A stretch of 64,000 nt of DNA from Burkholderiaceae bacterium (GCA_024235915.1 JACKLO010000009.1:62001-126000), one strand, 5' to 3'. Positions 34,264-45,819 are shown, counted from the first letter of the stretch. Translations and numbers: made by a program. The notes: generated from the letters alone by a model not told the origin.

Positions 34264-35141
34264 GGCGGGTTGCCTTCCAGGGCCGGCGCGGGTGGTGCCG
34301 GCGGCAGATCGAGGGTGAGCGGACCGTCCGGCGGCGGCGCACTGGCCCGCTGCGCCCGCAGCTGTTGCAGCGCGGCCAGCGCATAGTGGGCAAACCAGGC
34401 GGCGGCGAAGGCGAAGACCAGCGTGTAGAGCCACACCGACACGATCAGCAGCAACGGCGCCAGCACCAGCGCCAGGACACCCGCAGCCCACACCAGAGCC
34501 GGCACCGCGCCCATGAAACCCGCGACCACGCCCATGGCCAGCAGCGGCCCGCGGTGTTCGCGCAGCAGCGTGCGGCGCTCCTCGGCACTGGCATGTTCGG
34601 CCAGCACCTCGAAGGCGAAGATGCGGCCGGAGGCCCAGCCCCAGATCAGCGGCGGCAACAGCAGGCCGAACAGCGGCAGCAGCCACAGCGGCAACGTGGC
34701 CGCCAGCGCCAACAGGGCCAGCAGCGTCACCCAGACCGACCAGGCCGTGGTCTGCCAGCCGTTGGCGCCACGTCGCGCCTCCAGGTCCGGAAACCGCCGC
34801 CGCGCCACCATGCCGACGATGGACGGCGTCATCAGCAGCGCCACCAGCAGCAGGGACAGCAGCACGACCAGCGGCACTGCGATGACGACGATGACCAGCG
34901 GCGCGATCAGCGCCCGCACCCCGCCGAAGCCGGCGTTGTCCAGCCATTGCAGCGCCGCGTCGGCCAGCGTCCAGTACGACAGCGCCGTCTGCACCGCATC
35001 CACCGCCGGCGCCCAGTAGAGCCAGCCCAGGCCCAGCACCAGCCCTCCAGCCAGCAGCACCGGGGCCAGCGACAGCAGGATCAGCCGCGGATGCAGGCAG
35101 TAGGCCGCCGCGCGCCAGAAGGCATCGAAAAGCCCGTTCAT
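34260..35141 (-). CDS. EI24-domain integral membrane protein
   Basis: The 293-residue protein has a short N-terminal motif (LFDAFWRAAAYCLHPRLILLSLAPVLL) and about five long hydrophobic segments, followed by a Pro-rich tail. The pattern, including LMTPSIVGMVARRRFPDLE and the GWASGRIFAFEVLAEHAS loop, matches the EI24/CysZ-like family. CysZ proteins are linked to sulfate uptake, but most betaproteobacterial EI24 members have no assigned substrate. It is the upstream partner of the CinA-like gene. Confidence 0.82.
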   Translation of the reverse strand: MNGLFDAFWRAAAYCLHPRLILLSLAPVLLAGGLVLGLGWLYWAPAVDAVQTALSYWTLADAALQWLDNAGFGGVRALIAPLVIVVIAVPLVVLLSLLLVALLMTPSIVGMVARRRFPDLEARRGANGWQTTAWSVWVTLLALLALAATLPLWLLPLFGLLLPPLIWGWASGRIFAFEVLAEHASAEERRTLLREHRGPLLAMGVVAGFMGAVPALVWAAGVLALVLAPLLLIVSVWLYTLVFAFAAAWFAHYALAALQQLRAQRASAPPPDGPLTLDLPPAPPAPALEGNPP

Positions 35142-35196
35142 GCGCGGCCCGGCGAACCGGCAGCGACGGCAGGCGCACGGTGTGAATCAGCGCCCG

Positions 35197-36012
35197 TCAC
35201 TCGTCGTCGCCACCCAGGATGCCGCCGAGCAGCCCACCGGCCCCGAAGCCGCCGAGCACCGAGCCTTCACCCACGCCGCGTCCGCCCGTCTGCGGCGCCG
35301 CGGCAAACACCCGCGAGGCCAGGCGCGAGAACGGCAGGCTCTGCAGCCAGACGTGGCCCGGCCCGGTGAGCTTGGCGAAGAACAGGCCCTCGCCGCCAAA
35401 CAACGCGGTCTTGACCTTGCCGACATACTGGATCTCGAAGTTCACGTTCGGCGTGTACGCCACCACGCAGCCCGTGTCCACCAGCAGCGTCTGGCCCGGT
35501 TGCAGCTCGCGCTCCAGCAGCGTGCCACCGGCGTGCACAAAGGCCATGCCGTTGCCCTCGAGCTTCTGCATGATGAAGCCTTCGCCACCGAAGAAGCCCA
35601 CGCCCAGCTTCTGCTGCAGCGCGATGCCCAGCGACACACCGCGCGCCGCACAGAGGAAGGCATCCTTCTGGCAGATCAGCGTGCCGCCCAGGCGCTGCAG
35701 GTCCATCGGGATGATCTTGCCCGGGTAGGGCGCCGCGAAGGCCACGCGCTGCTTCTGACGCGCATTGTTCGTGTAAATGGTGGTGAACAGCGATTCGCCG
35801 GTGATCAGGCGCTTGCCGGCGCCGAGCAGCTTGCCGAAGAGGCCACCCTGATTGGCGGAACCGTCGCCGAACACCGTGTCCATGCCGATGCCGGCCTCCA
35901 TGAACATCATGCTGCCGGCCTCGCCCACCGCCGCCTCGCCGGGATCGAGTTCGACCTCGACGAACTGCATCTCGGCGCCCTTGATCTCGTAGTCCACCAC
36001 GTCCATCGCCAT
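35197..36012 (-). CDS. AIM24/TIGR00266 family protein
   Basis: The 271-residue protein belongs to the AIM24 family, whose fold is a beta-helix-like barrel. Recognisable segments are YEIKGAEMQFVEVELDPGEAAVGEAGSM split by short turns, GESLFTTIYTN, GGTLICQKDAFLCAA, FFGGEGFIMQKLEG and FGGEGLFFAKLTGPG, ending in a glycine-rich GGLLGGILGGDDE tail. The tail resembles membrane-associating glycine motifs. Bacterial members are often linked to envelope stress or resistance islands; no precise function is established. The start at 36012 has GAGGAG upstream and is divergent from a GGDEF gene. Confidence 0.87.
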   Translation of the reverse strand: MAMDVVDYEIKGAEMQFVEVELDPGEAAVGEAGSMMFMEAGIGMDTVFGDGSANQGGLFGKLLGAGKRLITGESLFTTIYTNNARQKQRVAFAAPYPGKIIPMDLQRLGGTLICQKDAFLCAARGVSLGIALQQKLGVGFFGGEGFIMQKLEGNGMAFVHAGGTLLERELQPGQTLLVDTGCVVAYTPNVNFEIQYVGKVKTALFGGEGLFFAKLTGPGHVWLQSLPFSRLASRVFAAAPQTGGRGVGEGSVLGGFGAGGLLGGILGGDDE

Positions 36013-36110
36013 CACCCGCTCCTCGCAACCGGCTGTGTTCGGCGCGCATGGTACCGAAGCCGGTAGCAAGCAGTTGCAGACCCTGCCGGGCCGCCACCCA
36101 GAATGCCGCC

Positions 36111-37274
36111 ATGGATGCACAGGCCGCTGCGCTGGTCATGGGTGCCGGCGGCCTGGCCGTGGCGGCCCACGTGCTGTGGCAGACCGGCCGCCGCCACCAA
36201 CGGCACCACGGTTGGCAGTGGTGGGTGCTCACGCTGGCCGCTGGCGCCGTGGCCTGGCCACTCTGCGCCTGGGCGGCCACGCAGCACACGTTGGTGGCAC
36301 AAGCGGTGGCCGGGCTCTGGCTGCTGGGTTGGCCCGTGGCCTGGTTAGGCGGATGGCGCCGCTTCCACGCGCGCCAGCGGCTGCCGGCATGGGCCTGGCT
36401 GGATGCCTTGCTGGCATGTGCCGCCTGGGTGGCGATGCCCTGGTGGGCCTGGCAGGGCGGCGTGCTGCTGCACCTCTACGTCGCCGGTGTGCTGTGGGTG
36501 GGCAGCCGGCGGACGGCCGACCGTGGCCTCGGTCTGACCGCGTTGGTGATGGCGGCGGCCATCCTGCCCGCGCTTCTGGCCTTGTCAGCACCCCCGCCGC
36601 AGCCCACGACACTGGACGCGATCGCCACGCTCTGGGCCGCCATGGCAGCGCTGTGGGCCTGCGGCCTGCTGTCCCTGGCCGCCATGACCGCGCGCACCGA
36701 ACAGGAACTGCGCGCCTCTCGCCGGCGGTTGCATGTGCTGGCCAGCACCGACCCGCTGACCGGCTTGTCCAACCGGCGCCACTTCGAAACCACGGCGGTC
36801 AGGCGCCGACACCAGCAGCCGGCGACATTGCCCGTCCTGCTGCTGCTGGACATTGACCATTTCAAGCTCATCAATGACCGCCTGGGCCACGCCACCGGCG
36901 ACCGCGCGCTGCGCCTGGTGGGGCACAGCATCCAGGGTGCCCTGCGCGACAGCGACCTGGCGGTGCGGCTTGGTGGCGACGAATTTGCACTGCTGCTGCA
37001 GGGCGCTTCGCTGCCACAAGCCATGCAGGTGGCCGAACGCATCGTGCTGCAGGTCCAGCAACAAGCGCCGGTTCACCATCTGCCGCTGCTCAGCCTGAGT
37101 TTCGGTCTGGTGCCCTGGCGGGACGAGGAGCCCCTCGACGACGCGCTGCACCGCGCCGATCTGGCGTTGTACGAAGCGAAACGGCAAGGTCGCTCCTGCG
37201 CGGTGGCGGCACACGGCGACGATGAAGCGCCCGTGTTCAGCGAGAGCCAGCGCCTGGGCCTGACGGCCACCTGA
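36111..37274 (+). CDS. Membrane diguanylate cyclase (GGDEF)
   Basis: The 387-residue protein has an N-terminal membrane domain of about six helices (residues 5-210), rich in Trp and Ala, followed by a GGDEF domain. The catalytic domain shows DPLTGLSNRRHFE, LLDIDHFKLINDRLGH and the intact signature RLGGDEFALLL, so it should produce cyclic-di-GMP. The membrane part resembles the multi-helix sensors of many environmental GGDEF proteins and its ligand is unknown. The ATG at 36111 is preferred over an in-frame start at 36048 because the latter adds an unlikely Arg/Cys-rich leader. Confidence 0.9.
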   Translation: MDAQAAALVMGAGGLAVAAHVLWQTGRRHQRHHGWQWWVLTLAAGAVAWPLCAWAATQHTLVAQAVAGLWLLGWPVAWLGGWRRFHARQRLPAWAWLDALLACAAWVAMPWWAWQGGVLLHLYVAGVLWVGSRRTADRGLGLTALVMAAAILPALLALSAPPPQPTTLDAIATLWAAMAALWACGLLSLAAMTARTEQELRASRRRLHVLASTDPLTGLSNRRHFETTAVRRRHQQPATLPVLLLLDIDHFKLINDRLGHATGDRALRLVGHSIQGALRDSDLAVRLGGDEFALLLQGASLPQAMQVAERIVLQVQQQAPVHHLPLLSLSFGLVPWRDEEPLDDALHRADLALYEAKRQGRSCAVAAHGDDEAPVFSESQRLGLTAT

Positions 37275-37318
37275 TGCAGCGCCAAGGGCCGCCGCTCTCA
37301 GGCCTATGATCCCTGGTC

Positions 37319-37699
37319 ATGTGGATGTCGATGCTGGCCATTGCCCTCGGGGCCGCGCTGGGCGCGCTGGGCCGCTGGTCGCTGGGATTGCTGCTGAACG
37401 CCACCTACCCTGCCCTGCCACCGGGGACGCTGGTGGCCAACGTCGTGGGCGGGTACCTGGCCGGCCTGGCCTTGCCGATGCTGCTGGCGCACCCCGAATG
37501 GCCGGCGACCTGGCGCCTGTTCGTGATCACCGGGTTCCTCGGCGGGCTCACCACGTTCTCCGCGTTCTCGCTAGAGGTGGCGACGCTGCTGCAACAAGGG
37601 CGGACCATGGCCGCGGCCACCGGCATCGCGTTGCACGTCGGCGGTTCGCTGGCTGCCACGCTGGCCGGGTTCGCCACGATGGGGGCACTGCGGCATTGA
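37319..37699 (+). CDS. crcB: Fluoride channel CrcB (FluC)
   Basis: CrcB exports fluoride as a dual-topology dimer in the inner membrane. The 126-residue sequence has four helices and the family motifs GAALGALGRW at the N-terminus, GTLVANVVGGYLAG with the pore Asn, and GFLGGLTTFSAFSLE, where TFSxFS lines the fluoride path. The 44 bases before the gene are too short for a fluoride riboswitch and I see none. It is convergent with the tmRNA gene. Confidence 0.93.
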   Translation: MWMSMLAIALGAALGALGRWSLGLLLNATYPALPPGTLVANVVGGYLAGLALPMLLAHPEWPATWRLFVITGFLGGLTTFSAFSLEVATLLQQGRTMAAATGIALHVGGSLAATLAGFATMGALRH

Positions 37700-37724
37700 G
37701 CGCCGCCGCCATGGTTGGCGCCAA

Positions 37725-37754
37725 GAAAAAAGGGCTCGGAGGTCATCCGAGCCC
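37725..37754 (-). terminator. Rho-independent terminator of tmRNA
   Basis: A perfect 9-bp stem (GGGCTCGGA at 37732-37740 with TCCGAGCCC at 37746-37754, 5-base loop) is followed on the minus strand by a T-rich run complementary to 37725-37731. It lies just past the tmRNA 3' end, as expected. Confidence 0.9.
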
Positions 37755-37761
37755 TTGTAGG

Positions 37762-38123
37762 TGGTGGAACCGGGGGGAATCGAACCCCCGTCCGCAAGCC
37801 ATCACCGGACAGTTCTACATGCTTAGCCGTCTGATTTGAGTCTCGCCTGTCCGGTCGCGCAGTGGCACGCTACCGAACAAGCCAGCACCCTTGGATCTCG
37901 TCGGTGCCCAAGGTGCACGGGCGTCGACCAGCCGATGTGAATGACCTCTCAGCGCTTGCGCGCCCGGCCCATCGGCCTGCCGTTGAGAGGCTCACCGGTG
38001 TTAAGCGGCGAGGGCGAAACGTTCGTCGTTCGCAGTTACTTTGTTCCAGTGGATTTACGAGCGTACTGGTGCTCGGCATGCCCTGCGCCGACTCCGCACC
38101 CACGTCGAAGCCAGGTCGGTCCC
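37762..38123 (-). ncRNA. ssrA: Transfer-messenger RNA (tmRNA)
   Basis: tmRNA rescues stalled ribosomes with SmpB, acting as alanyl-tRNA and short mRNA. The minus-strand RNA of about 362 nt begins GGGACCGACCTGGCTTCGAC and ends in the T-arm GGGGGTTCGATTCCCCCC plus GGTTCCACCA. The ends form a 7-bp acceptor stem with G-U at the third pair, the alanine identity element. The internal ORF encodes the degradation tag. The CCA is genome-encoded. Partly homologous open frames crossing this region are not genes. Confidence 0.96.
38001..38033 (-). other. tmRNA tag-peptide reading frame
   Basis: Within the tmRNA the resume codon GCG opens a frame encoding ANDERFALAA followed by TAA. The LAA end is recognised by ClpXP/ClpAP. 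ANDERFALAA-type tags are typical of Burkholderiales, which supports the taxonomic placement. Confidence 0.93.
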
Positions 38124-38136
38124 AGGAACTCGTAGT

Positions 38137-38796
38137 TTAGGCCAGTCGCAGCCAGTTCAAGAGCTCGGCCGGAGATTCAAGCACTGCATCGGCGCCCCAG
38201 TCGTGCACAGCATCACCCACGCCCAGGTAGCCCCAGGCCGCGGCCAGCACGGGCATCCCCGCTGCCCGACCCGCCTGCATGTCACGCAGGTCGTCGCCCA
38301 CGTAGATGCAGTCGATCGGTGGCAGGCCCAATCGACGGGCAGCCTCCAGCAGCGGCGCCGGGTGCGGCTTGGCATGCGGCGTGGTGTCGCCACAGACCAG
38401 CGTGCCGGCCCTCAGCCCCAGTGCGGCGACGATGGGTTCGGCAAACCGGCCGTGCTTGTTGGTGACGATGCCCCAGCCCAGCCCGGCTCGCTCCAAGGCG
38501 CCGATGACTTCGCCTACCGCATCGAACAGGACCGTGCTCCGCAGCATCCGACGCTCGTACTGTGTCAGAAACGCCTCACGCAGCGCATCGAACCTCGGAT
38601 CGCCAGGGGCACAGTCGAACGCCGCACCGACCATGCCACGTGCGCCCGAGCCAACCAGAGGTCGAAGTTGGGCATAGGGCAGCGGCGGCAGACCGTGTTC
38701 GGCGCGCAGATCGTTGGCCGCCCCGGCCAGGTCAGGCGCGCTGTCCACCAAGGTGCCGTCGAGGTCGAACAGCACGGCGCGTGCAGACGTGCTCAT
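38137..38796 (-). CDS. gph: Phosphoglycolate phosphatase (HAD family)
   Basis: Gph removes phosphate from 2-phosphoglycolate. The 219-residue HAD hydrolase has motif I FDLDGTLVDSAPDL with the nucleophile Asp, motif III lysine in CGDTTPHAKPHPAPLLEA and motif IV YVGDDLRDMQAGRAAGM. It sits 28 bases after ubiG on the same strand, a pairing widespread in Proteobacteria, so the two are probably one transcript. Specificity within the Gph/PgmB-like group rests on this context. Confidence 0.9.
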   Translation of the reverse strand: MSTSARAVLFDLDGTLVDSAPDLAGAANDLRAEHGLPPLPYAQLRPLVGSGARGMVGAAFDCAPGDPRFDALREAFLTQYERRMLRSTVLFDAVGEVIGALERAGLGWGIVTNKHGRFAEPIVAALGLRAGTLVCGDTTPHAKPHPAPLLEAARRLGLPPIDCIYVGDDLRDMQAGRAAGMPVLAAAWGYLGVGDAVHDWGADAVLESPAELLNWLRLA

Positions 38797-38824
38797 GCCA
38801 GTCCCGAGCGAAAACCTGCCAGGA

Positions 38825-39532
38825 TCAAGCCGGACGCCGACATGCCAGCAGGTAGTTGACGCTGGTGTCGGCCGACAACCAGTAGCGCCGTGTCAGCGGG
38901 TTGTATTCCATGCCCTTCATCGTCTGCACGTCGAGGCCGGCGTCACGCGCAAAGCGCGCCAGTTCGCTGGGACGGATGAAACGCGCGTACTCGTGGGTGC
39001 CACGGGGCAGCAGACGCAGCACGTACTCGGCACCCACGATGGCGAAGAGGAAGGACTTGGGATTTCGGTTGAGGGTGGAGAAAAACACCCAGCCGCCTGG
39101 CTTGACCAGCGCGGTGCAGGCACGCACGGTGGACGCCGGGTCGGGCACGTGTTCCAGCATCTCCATGCAGGTCACCACATCGAACGAGGATGGCGATTCG
39201 GCCGCCAGGGCTTCCGCGGCGATCTCGCGATAGTCGACGTTGAGCACGCCCGCCTCGAGCGCATGCAGACGCGCGACGCCCAGCGGCCGCGCCGCGAGGT
39301 CGATGCCCGTGACCCGATCGGCACGGCCGGCCATGGACTCCGCCAGGATGCCACCGCCGCAGCCCACGTCCAGCACCTGCTTGCCGCCGAGCGAGGCCAG
39401 GCCGTCGATCCAGTCCAGGCGCAGCGGGTTGATCTGGTGCAGCGGGCGGAACTCGCTGTCAGGATCCCACCAACGGTGGGCCAGTTCGCTGAATTTGGCG
39501 AGTTCCTGCGCGTCGACGTTCGCGGTGTTCAT
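38825..39532 (-). CDS. ubiG: Ubiquinone biosynthesis O-methyltransferase UbiG
   Basis: UbiG performs both O-methylations of ubiquinone synthesis using S-adenosylmethionine. The 235-residue sequence has the N-terminal ELAKFSELAHRWWDPDSEFRPLHQINPLRL block, SAM motif VLDVGCGGGILAESMA, and the family-specific FFSTLNRNPKSFLFAIVGAEY and LPRGTHEYARFI. The ATG at 39532 matches the usual start; an in-frame ATG 8 codons upstream is less likely. It is followed by gph. Confidence 0.95.
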   Translation of the reverse strand: MNTANVDAQELAKFSELAHRWWDPDSEFRPLHQINPLRLDWIDGLASLGGKQVLDVGCGGGILAESMAGRADRVTGIDLAARPLGVARLHALEAGVLNVDYREIAAEALAAESPSSFDVVTCMEMLEHVPDPASTVRACTALVKPGGWVFFSTLNRNPKSFLFAIVGAEYVLRLLPRGTHEYARFIRPSELARFARDAGLDVQTMKGMEYNPLTRRYWLSADTSVNYLLACRRPA

Positions 39533-39551
39533 GCTCCTGATCCTAACCATG

Positions 39552-39582
39552 CCCAAAGAAAAACCCCGCCGCAGCGGGGTTT
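39552..39582 (-). terminator. Rho-independent terminator after ompA
   Basis: A 9-bp stem (AAACCCCGC at 39561-39569 with GCGGGGTTT at 39574-39582, loop CGCA) is followed on the minus strand by a T-rich tract complementary to AAAGAAAAA. It lies 35 bases past the ompA stop and separates ompA from ubiG. Confidence 0.85.
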
Positions 39583-39616
39583 GTCGGATTTGCGCAGGCC
39601 TTGCGGCCTGCGGCCA

Positions 39617-40324
39617 TCACTTCACCGGGCGGGTGCCGACGACCTCGACTTCCACGCGACGGTTCTTCGCGCGGCCTTCCTTGGTCTTGTTGTCGGCCAC
39701 CGGCTGGCTGGCGCCCTTGCCTTCGGTGTAGACGCGGTTCTTCTCCACGCCCTTGCCGACCAGGTAATCCTTGACCGCGTTGGCGCGGCGGGTGGACAGG
39801 GCCTGGTTGTAGGCGGCGTTGCCGGTCGCGTCGGTGTGGCCGACGGCGATCACGACTTCCAGCGCAACACCCTGGGTCTTGGAGACCAGGTCGTCCAGCT
39901 TGGCCTTGGCCTGGGGCTTCAGCGCCGACTTGTCGAAGTCGAAGAACGCGTCAGCGGCGAAGGTCACCTTCTCGCTGGTGGGCTTCGGCGCGGGCGCCGG
40001 AGCCGGAGCGGCCGGGGCCGGGGCAGGCATCGGTGCAGCCGGGGCAACACGCGGCGCAGCCGGCGGCACGGCGACCGGCGGGGCCGGCGGCGGCGGGGCC
40101 ATCGGCTTGATGGCGCCGTCGCAATCCGCCTGGGCCGTTGCCGGCGTCCAGAAGGCATCGCGCCAGCAGAGTTCGTTGGTACCGTTCTTCCAAACGGTGC
40201 CATCGGTCGCACGCCAGTTGTCCACCGACTTGGGCATGCCACCGTGGGCTGCGGCCATCGACGCGATCGGGGCGGCAAGCGCGGCAGATGCGAACAGCAC
40301 CGCCACCTTGTTCAGTTTCTTCAT
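39617..40324 (-). CDS. ompA: OmpA-family outer membrane protein
   Basis: The 235-residue protein has a signal peptide (MKKLNKVAVLFASAALAAPIASMA), a small N-terminal region (VDNWRATDGTVWKNGTNELCWRDAFW) and a Pro/Ala linker. A C-terminal OmpA domain follows with FFDFDKSALKPQAKAKLDDL, VGHTDATGNAAYNQALSTRRANAV and NRRVEVEV, which binds peptidoglycan. It lacks an eight-strand barrel, as in the short OmpA proteins of betaproteobacteria that lie beside gyrA. Likely an abundant envelope-anchoring protein; it is divergent from gyrA with 270 bases between. Confidence 0.92.
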   Translation of the reverse strand: MKKLNKVAVLFASAALAAPIASMAAAHGGMPKSVDNWRATDGTVWKNGTNELCWRDAFWTPATAQADCDGAIKPMAPPPPAPPVAVPPAAPRVAPAAPMPAPAPAAPAPAPAPKPTSEKVTFAADAFFDFDKSALKPQAKAKLDDLVSKTQGVALEVVIAVGHTDATGNAAYNQALSTRRANAVKDYLVGKGVEKNRVYTEGKGASQPVADNKTKEGRAKNRRVEVEVVGTRPVK

Positions 40325-40594
40325 TGATTCTCCTCTCGAGGAAAGCCGCAGACGCCTGCGAAATGTCCGGAACCGGAATCCGAATCGGGTAGGCAAACAC
40401 ACGCAACTGCGCCTGTTTGCCGACGACGATTCATTGTGCCATAGGGCGTGTAACGGCCCGCATTTTGGCGCCAGCGGCGCGCTTCCCGACACTGCCTGTT
40501 GCGCAGGTGCGACAAGTCGGCAGCCTTAGAATCCGCGAATTGACCGTCGGCACCTCATTGACCGGCGTCGCGCGTCCTCCTGCCCTCTTGCCGC

Positions 40595-43201
<2,607 letters not shown>

Positions 43202-43202
43202 G

Positions 43203-43775
43203 ATGACGAAGAGTGCCCTGCTGCTGGCGACCGTGCTGGCCTTCACCGCCACGGCGCAAGCGCAGACTGCGGTGTCGCCGCAGAAGCAGCAACTGGTCGA
43301 CCAGATCCTGCAGGCCCAACAAGCCGGCATTGACCAGGTGGCCCGCCAGCTCGTGGAACAGCCGGCGGTGCAGTTGCTGCAGCGCGCGGCCGCCCTGGTG
43401 CGCCGCAACGTCGCCGCCGACCAGCAGCAGGCCATGGGCCAGGCGCTGCAGGCCGATGTGCGCAAGTACGCCGAGGACGCCTACCCGGTGGTGCGTGACC
43501 GCGCCCGCGCGCTGGCGCCCACCACGATCGGCCCGGTCCTGGCCGAGAAGATGACCGAGGCGGAACTGCAGGAAGTGCTCGCCGTCTTCAAGTCCGAGGC
43601 CTGGCGCAAGTTCCAGACCCTGGCACCGGACATGCAGAAGGCCCTGGGCGAGAAGCTTGTGGCCGAGGTCAAGCCGCAGATGGAAACCCGTCTGAAGGCG
43701 CTGGACCAGACCATGGCCAAGCGCCTGGGCCTGACGCCGCCCGCCGGCGCATCGGGCGCTGCCAGCGGCAAGTGA
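43203..43775 (+). CDS. DUF2059 exported protein
   Basis: The 190-residue product has a signal peptide (MTKSALLLATVLAFTATAQA) and a helical DUF2059-type domain. Its C-terminal part contains MTEAELQEVLAVFKSEAWRKFQTLAPDMQKAL, the recognisable family stretch where residues around F and W pack together. The function is unknown. It starts 1 base after the gyrA stop and precedes pheA by 19 bases. The position between gyrA and pheA is normally taken by serC in related genomes, so it is either an insertion or serC has moved. Confidence 0.86.
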   Translation: MTKSALLLATVLAFTATAQAQTAVSPQKQQLVDQILQAQQAGIDQVARQLVEQPAVQLLQRAAALVRRNVAADQQQAMGQALQADVRKYAEDAYPVVRDRARALAPTTIGPVLAEKMTEAELQEVLAVFKSEAWRKFQTLAPDMQKALGEKLVAEVKPQMETRLKALDQTMAKRLGLTPPAGASGAASGK

Positions 43776-43794
43776 CTCGGCGAGCGACCCGGCA

Positions 43795-44892
43795 ATGACC
43801 GACTCGACCGCGCCCTCGCTGGCCGCCCTGCGCGAGCGCATTGACGCCACCGATGCCGAACTGCTGGCGCTGCTGAATCGCCGCGCCGCGCTGGCGCAGG
43901 AGGTGGGCGAGCTGAAGAAGCGCGAGGGCTCGGTGGTCTTCCGCCCCGAGCGCGAGGCGCAGGTCATCGACAACCTCAAGCAGCGCAACGCCGGGCCGCT
44001 GGCCGCGGGCAGCATCGCGCCGATCTGGCGCGAAATCATGTCGGCCTGCCGATCGCTGGAAACCCCCACGCGGGTGGCCTACCTGGGCCCGGCCGGCACC
44101 TTCAGCGAAGAGGCGGCGCTGGGCTTCTTCGGCAGTTCCATCGTGCGCGTGCCCTGCGCCAGCTTCGACGAGGTGTTCAACGCCACCGCTGGCGGCGCTG
44201 CCGATTTCGGCGTCGTCGCGGTGGAGAACTCCACCGAAGGTGGTGTGGCGCGCACGCTCGACCTGTTCCTGCACACGCCGCTGACCATCATCGGCGAGAC
44301 CAGCCTGTTCGTGCGCCACAACTTGCTGCGCAAGACCAACACGCTGGATGGCGTGCGAGCCGTGCTGGCCCATCCACAGGCACTGGCCCAGTGCCATGAA
44401 TGGCTCAGCACACACCTGCCCGGCGTCGAACGCCGGCCCGCAGCCAGCAATGCCGACGGCGCACGCCTGGCCGCGGGTGACGACACACTGGCCGCGATCG
44501 CCAGCACGCGGGCCGGCAGCGAATATGGGCTGCACGTGGTGTCCCCCGCGATCCAGGACGACCCGAACAACCGCACGCGCTTCGCCGTCGTGACGGACCC
44601 TGGCCGGCACCCGGCGCCGCGCGCGTCTGGCCACGACTGCACCAGCCTCGTGGTCTCGGTGACCAACCGGCCCGGTGCGGTGCATGACCTGCTGGCGCCG
44701 TTGAAGGTGCACGGCGTGTCGATGACGCGCTTCGAGTCGCGGCCGGCACGTTCCGACCAGTGGGAGTACTACTTCTACATCGACCTCGACGGCCACCCCG
44801 ACCAGCCGAACGTGGCCGCGGCCCTGAAGGACCTCCGAGAGGTCTGCGCCTTCTTCAAGGTGCTGGGCGCCTACCCGGTCGACGTCCACTGA
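43795..44892 (+). CDS. pheA: Chorismate mutase / prephenate dehydratase PheA
   Basis: The bifunctional P-protein converts chorismate to prephenate and then phenylpyruvate for phenylalanine synthesis. The 365-residue chain has an AroQ chorismate mutase domain (residues about 5-85, LRERIDATDAELLALLNRRAALA). The dehydratase domain contains YLGPAGTFSEEAA and VAVENSTEGGVARTLD. A C-terminal ACT domain carries LVVSVTNRPGAVHDLLAPL and FESRP, the phenylalanine feedback site. It is of normal length and followed 11 bases later by tyrA. Confidence 0.96.
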   Translation: MTDSTAPSLAALRERIDATDAELLALLNRRAALAQEVGELKKREGSVVFRPEREAQVIDNLKQRNAGPLAAGSIAPIWREIMSACRSLETPTRVAYLGPAGTFSEEAALGFFGSSIVRVPCASFDEVFNATAGGAADFGVVAVENSTEGGVARTLDLFLHTPLTIIGETSLFVRHNLLRKTNTLDGVRAVLAHPQALAQCHEWLSTHLPGVERRPAASNADGARLAAGDDTLAAIASTRAGSEYGLHVVSPAIQDDPNNRTRFAVVTDPGRHPAPRASGHDCTSLVVSVTNRPGAVHDLLAPLKVHGVSMTRFESRPARSDQWEYYFYIDLDGHPDQPNVAAALKDLREVCAFFKVLGAYPVDVH

Positions 44893-44903
44893 AACCCCAA
44901 CCC

Positions 44904-45788
44904 ATGTTCAACCAGCTCGGCGTCATCGGATGCGGCCTCATGGGCGGCTCGTTCGCGCTTGCGCTCAAGCGCGCCGGGCTCGTCAAGCGCGTGGTGGGTT
45001 ACAGCAAGTCGCCGTCGACCACCGAACGCGCGAAGAAGCTCGGCATCATCGACGTGGCCGCGGAATCGGCCCTGCTGGCGGTGGCCGGGGCCGACATCGT
45101 GCTGATCGCCGTGCCGGTGGCGGCCACCGAAGGCACCTTCAAGGCCATCCGCCACCTGGTGGAGCCGGGTGTGCTGTTCATGGACGTGGGCAGCACCAAG
45201 CGCGACGTGGTCGACGCGGCGCGCCGCGTGCTGCGCGAACGTGTGCCCAGCTTCGTGCCGGCGCACCCGATCGCAGGCAAGGAGGTTGCCGGCATCCAAC
45301 ATGCTGACGCCAACCTCTACAACGGCCGCCAGGTCATCCTGACGCCGCTGCAGCAGACGGCGCCTGCACTGGTGCAGAAGGCCACAGACGTCTGGTCGGC
45401 CATCGGCGCCCAGGTGCTGAAGATGACGCCGGAGAACCACGACGCCGCCTTTGCCGCCGTGAGCCACCTGCCGCACCTGCTGGCCTTTGCGTACTTCAGC
45501 GCCGTGACCCGCCATCCCTCGGGCCGTGACTTCCTGTCGCTGGCCGGCCCGGGGTTCCGCGACTTCACGCGCATCGCCGCCGGCGACCCGGCCATCTGGC
45601 GCGACATCCTCATCGCCAACCGCGAGGAGGTGCTCAAGCAATCGGCGCGCTTCCGCCACACGCTGGACGCCCTGGAACTGGTGATGAAGTCGGGCAATGC
45701 CGACGCGCTGGAGGACCTGATCCGCACGGCTGCCGAAGGGCGCGCCAACTGGCAGATGGGCGGTGGCCGTGGCAACACTCGCCAGTGA
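44904..45788 (+). CDS. tyrA: Prephenate dehydrogenase TyrA
   Basis: TyrA oxidatively decarboxylates prephenate to 4-hydroxyphenylpyruvate for tyrosine. The 294-residue protein shows the NAD(P)-binding GVIGCGLMGGSFALALKRAG, VFMDVGS-type strand FMDVGSTKRDV, catalytic His in PAHPIAGKE, and SHLPHLLAFAY with GPGFRDFTRIAAGDP. There is no C-terminal ACT domain, the usual form in this lineage. aroA-cmk starts 31 bases after it. Confidence 0.95.
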   Translation: MFNQLGVIGCGLMGGSFALALKRAGLVKRVVGYSKSPSTTERAKKLGIIDVAAESALLAVAGADIVLIAVPVAATEGTFKAIRHLVEPGVLFMDVGSTKRDVVDAARRVLRERVPSFVPAHPIAGKEVAGIQHADANLYNGRQVILTPLQQTAPALVQKATDVWSAIGAQVLKMTPENHDAAFAAVSHLPHLLAFAYFSAVTRHPSGRDFLSLAGPGFRDFTRIAAGDPAIWRDILIANREEVLKQSARFRHTLDALELVMKSGNADALEDLIRTAAEGRANWQMGGGRGNTRQ

Positions 45789-45819
45789 CGCCGCCAGTGA
45801 CCCCGCCACGGCCCGCCCG

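Noticed and set aside
37275..37318. Fluoride riboswitch before crcB
   Set aside because: Only 44 bases separate crcB from the upstream gene, and the conserved fluoride aptamer elements are not present.
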